Part shown: in pieces, positions 52,314 through 56,963 of the stretch | How positions within the stretch are numbered: position 1 is the first letter of the stretch | How the letters are laid out: every line of letters begins with the position of its first letter | Assembly: GCA_013393415.1 (NCBI GenBank) | Contig: JABXHI010000013.1 | Span: 1-56,963, forward strand | Direction: 5' to 3' | Origin: Micrococcaceae bacterium | GTDB lineage: Bacteria; Actinomycetota; Actinomycetes; Actinomycetales; Micrococcaceae | Length of the DNA: 56,963 nucleotides | Program-made: the position numbers and the translations under genes | The notes under the pieces: generated by a model | Database searches by the model: none | The model's input: the letters and a program-made list of their open reading frames with translations, nothing else | What the model was told of the DNA's origin: nothing

Positions 52314-52386
52314 GAACTACTAGGCCGTGAGGCTATAGATTCACCGGCATATGAAAAGCATCCTGGGCACAATGGAGGGTATGTAC

Positions 52387-52629
52387 GTGAGTCTTGGAAT
52401 AATCGCAGTGATCATCACCGGAGCGAGTTTGTTAGTGACTGTCGTTGGTGGAATGTTTGCCGGTTTCGCTTGGGTGCTGCGACGTATGGATGAACGGTTC
52501 GACCGGATGGACCACAAGTTCGACACGATGGAAGAACGAATCCGCGGAATACAGACAGAATTATCCGAGGTGAAGGTTTCAGTGGCACGCTTGGAGGGCC
52601 CTGCTCCACAGCTCATTCTCCCCCACTGA
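52387..52629 (+). CDS. Small membrane-anchored coiled-coil protein (paralogue of 21520)
   Basis: This 80-residue protein starts at GTG 52387, with GGAGG 8 bases upstream; the choice also aligns it with its paralogue. One membrane helix (IIAVIITGASLLVTVVGGMF) is followed by FAWVLRR and a short coiled coil with the heptads DERFDRMDHKFDTMEERI and then TELSEVKVSVARLEGP. It matches the protein at 21520-21849 in order and motifs but lacks about 25 coiled-coil residues. The function is unknown. Confidence 0.75.
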   Translation: MSLGIIAVIITGASLLVTVVGGMFAGFAWVLRRMDERFDRMDHKFDTMEERIRGIQTELSEVKVSVARLEGPAPQLILPH

Positions 52630-52655
52630 CCTGATGCGATAGTGTCAGAGACAGC

Positions 52656-52695
52656 AACGCCGTCGGCCCCCTTTTGATGAGGGGACCGACGTCGT
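52656..52695. terminator. Hairpin between convergent genes, possible terminator
   Basis: The 15-base arms AACGCCGTCGGCCCC and GGGGACCGACGTCGTT pair with two mismatches around the loop CTTTTGATGA. It sits between the small coiled-coil gene and the convergent permease gene. No clear T-run follows on either strand, so termination is likely but not certain. Confidence 0.5.
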
Positions 52696-52711
52696 TGTCG
52701 GTTAGTACGTA

Positions 52712-53476
52712 TTAACCCGCGGTTGCTTTGCGAATGAGCCAGTAGTTGAGGCCACCAAGCAGGACAGTTGCCAACAGACCCCACCCTGCCAAGGTAAAGG
52801 CTGACTGGTCGACGAACCACATCCCAACATTTGGCCACCATTCGTTGATGGTGATCAGCGCGACGGCGCCCAGGATGACTGCGATAACACCGATGATCAC
52901 GGTCCAGAGAATCGGAATCGAGACTCGGCGATACAGAATCGCCCAGAAAAATCCGAAGCACATGAAGAACATCACGATGACGGCAGCGAAGACACCAACA
53001 CCGAAGATCCCACCGAAGTCATCGAGGGCGGGAACCCCGAAAATGTACATGTGTCGGCCAAAACCGTCCGTCGCGCGTTCCAGCAAAGCAGCCAACATAG
53101 TTGCCACACCATAACCGATGCCAACGACAGCAAAGGTGAGATAGGTACCGAAAAGGTAGACGCGGCGACTGTAGCTCAGCGCCACGGAGAACGGGAACGT
53201 GTGCGATGCCGTATACGCGGCCATGAAGGCGAGGTACCAGATGGTTGCCTGCGCCGCACCGGTCGCATTGAGTGGATCTTCTGCTGGGATCCGTTCTGGC
53301 GTCTGGGAATCAATCAGTGCAAGGATTCCGTACCCGAAGGCCCAGGCAATCACAAAGATCGCAATCGGTAACCAGATGAAGGTCCATGGGACCGCAAACT
53401 GCAGTCGAAACGCAGCCGGGAGTCGAGCAAAGCTCGAGCGTTTTGTCTGAGGTGAATGCGTTGTTGTAGTAGTCAT
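52712..53476 (-). CDS. ABC transporter permease of the GntR-linked operon
   Basis: This 254-residue membrane protein has six helices, the first at about 30-55 (FIWLPIAIFVIAWAFGYGI). It lacks a named signature, but its operon position after an ATPase and a YtrA-type GntR regulator indicates the membrane partner. Large charged loops are absent, so it is a minimal ABC-2-like permease. It overlaps the ATPase gene by 4 bases. In Bacillus the comparable ytr operon responds to wall-active antibiotics; whether that holds here is unknown. Confidence 0.8.
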   Translation of the reverse strand: MTTTTTHSPQTKRSSFARLPAAFRLQFAVPWTFIWLPIAIFVIAWAFGYGILALIDSQTPERIPAEDPLNATGAAQATIWYLAFMAAYTASHTFPFSVALSYSRRVYLFGTYLTFAVVGIGYGVATMLAALLERATDGFGRHMYIFGVPALDDFGGIFGVGVFAAVIVMFFMCFGFFWAILYRRVSIPILWTVIIGVIAVILGAVALITINEWWPNVGMWFVDQSAFTLAGWGLLATVLLGGLNYWLIRKATAG

Positions 53477-54399
53477 GAGAAGTCCTCCGAGTCACGGTGC
53501 TCTTCGGCGTTATTGCGTGTCATGTGCACGATGAGCTGTTGTAAGGATACGGGTATGAGATCAAGGTCCAGTTCGTTAACCAGCTGGCGTTCTTCGGCAG
53601 ACAGTTTGCCGAGCACAGTGGTGCGCACGATGCGGCCCATTTCTTCATGGTTGAGCACCTCGCGGTTACCAATCACTTGTCTGACAGCATCACCGTGGCC
53701 CACCAGTGTCACGGCACGGTCGGCGAGATCCTCTGCCGATTCATCGACCATGATGTCGCCCTGGTCAATGACCACGACGTGTTCCAAAAGGTAGGCAATC
53801 TCATCAATCAAATGCGAAGAGACCACGATGGTGCGGGGGTTTTCCGAATAGTCCTGCAGCAGGAGATCGTAAAATAACTGCCGCGCCACAGCGTCCAGCC
53901 CCATATATGGTTCATCGAATACCGTCAGCGGGGCCCGTGACGCCAATCCGATGATGACGCCGACTGCGGATTTCTGGCCGCGTGACATCTTTTTGATGGG
54001 AGTCTTCATCGGCACATGGAAATCGTCGATCAACTGCTTAGCAAAGGTCTCGTCCCAGTTTTCAAACGCGGACCGCGCCGCAGCAAACGCGTGTTTTGCC
54101 AGTGCGTCCTCGGGATAGCGCTGATCCTCACGGACGAAGCAAATATCTGGCAGCACCTGCTCATTTTCGTGCGGCACCTGACCGAAAACTCGCACCTCGC
54201 CTTCGGAGGGCCAGTCCTGCGCGGTCATGACCGACATCAGCGTCGTCTTGCCGGCACCATTTCGGCCGAGCAGACCGTGGATTTTATCCTTTTCAAAATT
54301 CAGTGTGACATTATCAAGGGCAACGGTATTTTTGAAACGACGAGTGACGCCTTTTGCTTCGATTGCCCTGACACTTTCGACTGTATCGGGGGTAGTCAT
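53473..54399 (-). CDS. ABC transporter ATP-binding protein (YtrB-like)
   Basis: This 308-residue ATPase starts at ATG 54399, with AAGGAG 5 bases upstream. Walker A is LGRNGAGKTTL, the signature is degenerate (KKMSRGQKSAVGV), Walker B is LTVFDEPYMGLD and the switch is VVSSHLIDE. Ser in SSHL, the SRGQ signature and a C-terminal regulatory tail are typical of the YtrB/EcsA-like exporters controlled by GntR proteins. It lies 13 bases after the gntR gene and overlaps the permease gene. Confidence 0.9.
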   Translation of the reverse strand: MTTPDTVESVRAIEAKGVTRRFKNTVALDNVTLNFEKDKIHGLLGRNGAGKTTLMSVMTAQDWPSEGEVRVFGQVPHENEQVLPDICFVREDQRYPEDALAKHAFAAARSAFENWDETFAKQLIDDFHVPMKTPIKKMSRGQKSAVGVIIGLASRAPLTVFDEPYMGLDAVARQLFYDLLLQDYSENPRTIVVSSHLIDEIAYLLEHVVVIDQGDIMVDESAEDLADRAVTLVGHGDAVRQVIGNREVLNHEEMGRIVRTTVLGKLSAEERQLVNELDLDLIPVSLQQLIVHMTRNNAEEHRDSEDFS

Positions 54400-54412
54400 G
54401 GTTTCTCCTTGG

Positions 54413-54769
54413 TTAGGAAGCATTGCGGTCGCGAATCATCGCGAGCACCGCTTGAGTATCGAGTCCAATTGCCCTTGCCTCCGTCAGCAGGGGATCGAGA
54501 TAATGCTGCGCAAACTGCTCCACACGTTCGCCGCGTACAATCTGTCGCGCACCGGGCGCAACGAATGTTCCCAGCCCACGTCGTTTCACCAAGATGCCTC
54601 GGTCTACCAAGAGATTGATTCCCTTGCCGGCGGTTGCCGGGTTGACGCGGTGAAAAACAGCAAGTTCATTCGTTGATGGTGCCTGCTCGTCTTCGGCTAG
54701 CGAACCGTCGAGTATCGACGCCTCAATTTTCTCTGCGATCTGTATAAACAGTGGACGACCATCATCCAT
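54413..54769 (-). CDS. GntR-family regulator, YtrA subfamily
   Basis: This 118-residue regulator has a winged HTH (about 8-75): PLFIQIAEKIEASILDGSL, then APSTNELAVFHRVNPATAGKGI and GILVKRRGLGTFV. A short helical C-terminus replaces the large effector domain of other GntR groups, which defines the YtrA subfamily. It is the first gene of a three-gene ABC operon and most likely represses it through the perfect palindrome at 54823-54846. Confidence 0.93.
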   Translation of the reverse strand: MDDGRPLFIQIAEKIEASILDGSLAEDEQAPSTNELAVFHRVNPATAGKGINLLVDRGILVKRRGLGTFVAPGARQIVRGERVEQFAQHYLDPLLTEARAIGLDTQAVLAMIRDRNAS

Positions 54770-54822
54770 AAGAACTCACCTTCCACACTTGTGAAATAGC
54801 TTCGCGGGTACATTACCTCGCT

Positions 54823-54846
54823 GGTTCATTAGTGTACTAATGAACC
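54823..54846 (-). promoter_or_regulatory. Perfect palindromic operator for the GntR/YtrA regulator
   Basis: The arms GGTTCATTAGT (54823-54833) and ACTAATGAACC (54836-54846) are perfect complements with two bases, GT, between. The site lies 54 bases upstream of the gntR start. YtrA-type repressors bind long AT-containing palindromes such as GT-N-AC-centred repeats, and this is the only such site in the region. Confidence 0.8.
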
Positions 54847-54929
54847 AAGGAACATGCAACTGGTTAAATTAAAAACGCGCCAGCACCTGATCGGTACTGA
54901 CGCCTCGGGCCGCTTGTTAGCAACACATG

Positions 54930-55340
54930 CTAGTGGTCATGCTGGTCATCGTCCTTGGTCTCGTGGACAGTGCCGTGTGCGTGTTCAACCGGGGCATAGA
55001 TGGAATACAGCTTCAGTGGCTCGTCGCCGACGTTCGTGACGTTGTGCCAACTGCCCGCAGGGATGCACATGGCCCAGTCGTCTTCAACCACTTCGTCGAA
55101 GTTCAGCTCATCTTCTGTCGGCCCCATTTGGACGTGTCCTGTGCCTTGTTCCACGCGCAAGAACTGGTCATTATGGCCGTGCACCTCCAGTCCGATGTCG
55201 TCGCCCACAGCAATGGTCATTACGGTCAGCTGCAGATTTTTGCCGGTCCATAACGTCGTGCGGTAGTTCTCGTTTTCTAAGGTCGCTTGTTCAATATCGA
55301 CTACGTACGGGTTTGGTCCGTGGTCTGATAGCTCGGTCAT
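54930..55340 (-). CDS. Single-domain cupin protein
   Basis: This 136-residue protein starts at ATG 55340 (MTELSDHGPNPYVVDIEQAT). Cupin motif 1 reads IGLEVHGHNDQFLRVEQGTGHV, with His and Glu metal ligands spaced as in motif 1. Motif 2 is MCIPAGSWHNVTNVG, with the third His. Cupin proteins bind Fe, Mn, Zn or Ni and are enzymes or storage proteins. The closest group is small stand-alone cupins of unknown substrate. The His/Asp-rich end (HGTVHETKDDDQHDH) may bind metal. It is divergent from the GntR operon promoter only by its 3' end. Confidence 0.88.
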   Translation of the reverse strand: MTELSDHGPNPYVVDIEQATLENENYRTTLWTGKNLQLTVMTIAVGDDIGLEVHGHNDQFLRVEQGTGHVQMGPTEDELNFDEVVEDDWAMCIPAGSWHNVTNVGDEPLKLYSIYAPVEHAHGTVHETKDDDQHDH

Positions 55341-55478
55341 GCATGCGTCCCTTCGACTTCATCGATTGCGCTTTGGCAGTGAGCTGCGCACCTGGCAACC
55401 CACTGTTTCCATCACAACACAGGCACCAGATTGCGTCTAGACAGGACGCGCCACGGTGCCCCGAGTGCCGAGACATGG

Positions 55479-56420
55479 CTAGTTATGCTTGACGGCCGAT
55501 GGCTCGTGTTCTGCAATGCCAGCGGTTTCGATCTGGAATGTCGAGTGATGGATGGCCACATCGAAGTGCTCGGTCACACACGTCTGAACTTGCCGCAGCT
55601 GCTCTGCCGCGTGCCCGCTGGTAAAACATTCATCTTTGACGACGATATGCGCGGTCAACACGGGCAACCCCGTCGCTACCGTGGACGCATGCAGGTCATG
55701 CACATCAAGGACGTGGTCCAACTCCATGATGTGACGACGTACCGCTGTCAGGTCGAGGCCTTTCGGCGTGAATTCCATGAGCACGCGAAGCGTTTCGCGC
55801 ATCAGCACATACGCCCGCGGTGCGATCAACGCGACGATAAATAGGCTAGCGATAGCATCGGCCTGTTGGAACCCGGTGGTCGCAATGACAATAGACGCGA
55901 CAATGACACCTACCGAGCCGAGCGCGTCATTGAGCACTTCGAGGAACGCGGCTCGCATATTGAAGTTCGCCCCGCGACTTGAAGCCAGGACTGCAATCGC
56001 GACGATGTTTGCAGCTAACCCAAGCACGCCAAAGATGAGTAGTTCAACGGCAGGGACCTCGGGCGGTTCAACGAGTCGACGTACCCCTTCGATGGCGGCG
56101 TACACACCGATGGCCAGCAGCAACGCCGCCTGCCCCAGCGCCGCAATGACTTCGATGCGCCGGAAACCCCACGTGCGTTTTGCAGTTGGCGGTCTGAGCA
56201 TTAAGGTCGCTGCGATCAGCGCGACCAAGAGTCCGGAGGCATCGGTTATGGCGTGGACTGTATCCGTGAGCAACGCCAAGCTTCCGGTGACGATGGAACC
56301 GACCAGCTGAACCACCACAATGATTACGGTGATGCCAAACGCGATCCACAGCTTTTTACGGTGATCCGGCGATTGTCCCGACTCGCCTACCGATGGACCA
56401 TGATGATGACCTACGCCCAT
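55479..56420 (-). CDS. Cation diffusion facilitator (CzcD/ZitB-like) metal exporter
   Basis: This 313-residue membrane protein starts at ATG 56420 (an upstream GTG at 56432 is possible); the ATG is inside the end of the arsR gene. The HHH near the start may bind metal. Six helices are present. The metal-site residues are in LLTDTVHAITD (helix 2, His/Asp) and LEVLNDALGSVG (helix 5, Asp/Asn). A C-terminal cytoplasmic domain ends HHSTFQIE. It exports Zn2+, Cd2+ or Co2+ with protons. The overlapping ArsR regulator controls it. Confidence 0.92.
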   Translation of the reverse strand: MGVGHHHGPSVGESGQSPDHRKKLWIAFGITVIIVVVQLVGSIVTGSLALLTDTVHAITDASGLLVALIAATLMLRPPTAKRTWGFRRIEVIAALGQAALLLAIGVYAAIEGVRRLVEPPEVPAVELLIFGVLGLAANIVAIAVLASSRGANFNMRAAFLEVLNDALGSVGVIVASIVIATTGFQQADAIASLFIVALIAPRAYVLMRETLRVLMEFTPKGLDLTAVRRHIMELDHVLDVHDLHASTVATGLPVLTAHIVVKDECFTSGHAAEQLRQVQTCVTEHFDVAIHHSTFQIETAGIAEHEPSAVKHN

Positions 56421-56800
56421 ACCCGTCCCCACTTCCGCACGACCGACTCGTCGGCATCGCGCAAATGTACGCAGAGTTGCGCGGCGTTGCCGGTGGCTTC
56501 CAACATTTTTTCAGCAGCGGCAATCAAAATTTTCAACAGCGCAGGTTCGGCTAACGCGTACCAGGTTGCACGGCCCTCGGGCCGAGGTGTGATCAATCCA
56601 CACTCCACTAAAAACCGCAGATGTTTGCTCACCGTGGATTGCGCCAGACCCATATGGTCGACCAAATCGCGCACCCGATGCTCCCCCGAGGCCAAGTGCT
56701 GCAGGATCGCGAGACGGGCTGGGTCTGCGAATGCCTGAAACAGGTGGGCATAGGCTTCTGTCGCCAGTTCGTCCAGTGCTACATTTTTATTCATCGCCAT
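56411..56800 (-). CDS. ArsR/SmtB-family metal-sensing repressor
   Basis: This 129-residue winged HTH repressor starts at ATG 56800 (an ATG two codons later is also possible). It reads LFQAFADPARLAILQHLASGEHRVRDLVDHM, then the recognition helix GLAQSTVSKHLRFLVECGLI and the wing PRPEGRATWYAL. A Cys lies in VECGLI and another in AAQLCVHLRD, which could bind metal. It overlaps the exporter gene by 10 bases. No clear Shine-Dalgarno sequence precedes the start; a palindromic operator overlaps the start codon, so leaderless translation is possible. Confidence 0.92.
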   Translation of the reverse strand: MAMNKNVALDELATEAYAHLFQAFADPARLAILQHLASGEHRVRDLVDHMGLAQSTVSKHLRFLVECGLITPRPEGRATWYALAEPALLKILIAAAEKMLEATGNAAQLCVHLRDADESVVRKWGRVWA

Positions 56801-56822
56801 ACAGCGATGATAGCCCTGTATG
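56798..56822 (-). promoter_or_regulatory. Candidate ArsR operator overlapping the arsR start
   Basis: CATACAG (56798-56804) and CTGTATG (56816-56822) are perfect 7-base arms separated by 11 bases. The left arm includes the start codon of arsR. The spacing suits an ArsR dimer, and repression here would block initiation of the arsR-exporter operon. Confidence 0.6.
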
Positions 56823-56858
56823 ACGATTCAAGTAAAGGGGGTGCCTCTATCGTTTTTG

Positions 56859-56963
56859 TCAAGCGGCTTCTGAGAAGTTTTTTGCAGTAACTGTGGCTGT
56901 GGGGTCTTGGTAGAAAGTGCCGTCTCGGAGCATCGCGTAGAGGGTATCCAGACGGCGGCGGGC
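56859..56963 (-). mobile_element. 3' end of an IS110-family transposase gene (partial)
   Basis: The minus strand from the right edge reads ARRRLDTLYAMLRDGTFYQD and ends in a TGA at 56859-56861. This RRL-x3-LYAMLRDGTFY pattern is the usual C-terminus of IS110-type DEDD transposases. Only the last 34 codons are inside the window, so completeness cannot be judged. The non-coding end between 56823 and 56858 may include the element boundary, but no inverted repeat is expected for IS110. Confidence 0.72.

Overview
The window is actinobacterial chromosome, most likely from the order Micrococcales. The evidence is the fhaA-fhaB-pstP-rodA-pbpA-pknA-pknB cluster followed by crgA, rhomboid and cyclophilin genes, the frequent GTG/TTG starts, the 4-base operon overlaps, a DUF222/HNH gene, and a Brevibacterium-like aromatic-carotenoid cluster. 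Moderate GC and two compatible-solute genes (ectoine hydroxylase and a sarcosine/dimethylglycine methyltransferase) suggest a halotolerant, pigmented member such as a Yaniella- or Enteractinococcus-like bacterium. The genus is a guess.

Layout. 0-1.4 kb: tail of a DUF222/HNH gene, a GNAT gene broken by two frameshifts, tRNA-Leu(CAG) with promoter and terminator. 1.4-10.7 kb: seven-gene envelope-growth and Ser/Thr-kinase operon. 10.7-15.7 kb: flavin oxidoreductase, class E sortase with a small membrane partner, crgA, an intergenic cluster of DnaA-box-like 9-mers, rhomboid protease, cyclophilin and a small membrane-anchored protein. 15.7-19.8 kb: small HTH protein and a Mn/Zn ABC importer. 19.8-25.1 kb: a decaying stretch in which three genes carry in-frame TAG codons, interspersed with intact mdh, a patatin-like gene and small genes. 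25.1-31 kb: ectoine hydroxylase, TSUP permease, DUF222/HNH endonuclease, a conserved actinobacterial protein and an aldehyde dehydrogenase. 31.2-43.1 kb: a pigment and light-stress region with a MarR regulator, ferrochelatase, pyrimidine-dimer glycosylase, P450, crtU, methyltransferase, crtYd, crtYc, crtI, crtB, crtE, TspO, a flavin-binding protein and a decayed second TspO copy. 43.2-47.8 kb: thiamine genes under two facing TPP riboswitches. 47.9-56.8 kb: ABC exporter plus DesK/DesR-type two-component pair, methyltransferase, a GntR-controlled ABC transporter with a perfect palindromic operator, cupin, and a CDF metal exporter with its ArsR regulator. The right edge holds the 3' end of an IS110-type transposase gene.

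How genes work together. PknA/PknB, PstP and the FHA proteins form a phosphorylation circuit next to the RodA/PbpA wall-synthesis pair. The crt operon should make GGPP, phytoene, lycopene, beta-carotene and then isorenieratene, with the P450 a candidate ring hydroxylase. A similar 21-base motif occurs upstream of the MarR gene and upstream of crtE, suggesting that this regulator controls pigment synthesis. Both thiamine transcription units have TPP riboswitches ending at the ribosome-binding site. No prophage, CRISPR array or rRNA was seen. The most unusual observations are the DnaA-box cluster between convergent genes, the run of amber-interrupted genes and the putative MarR-crt link.
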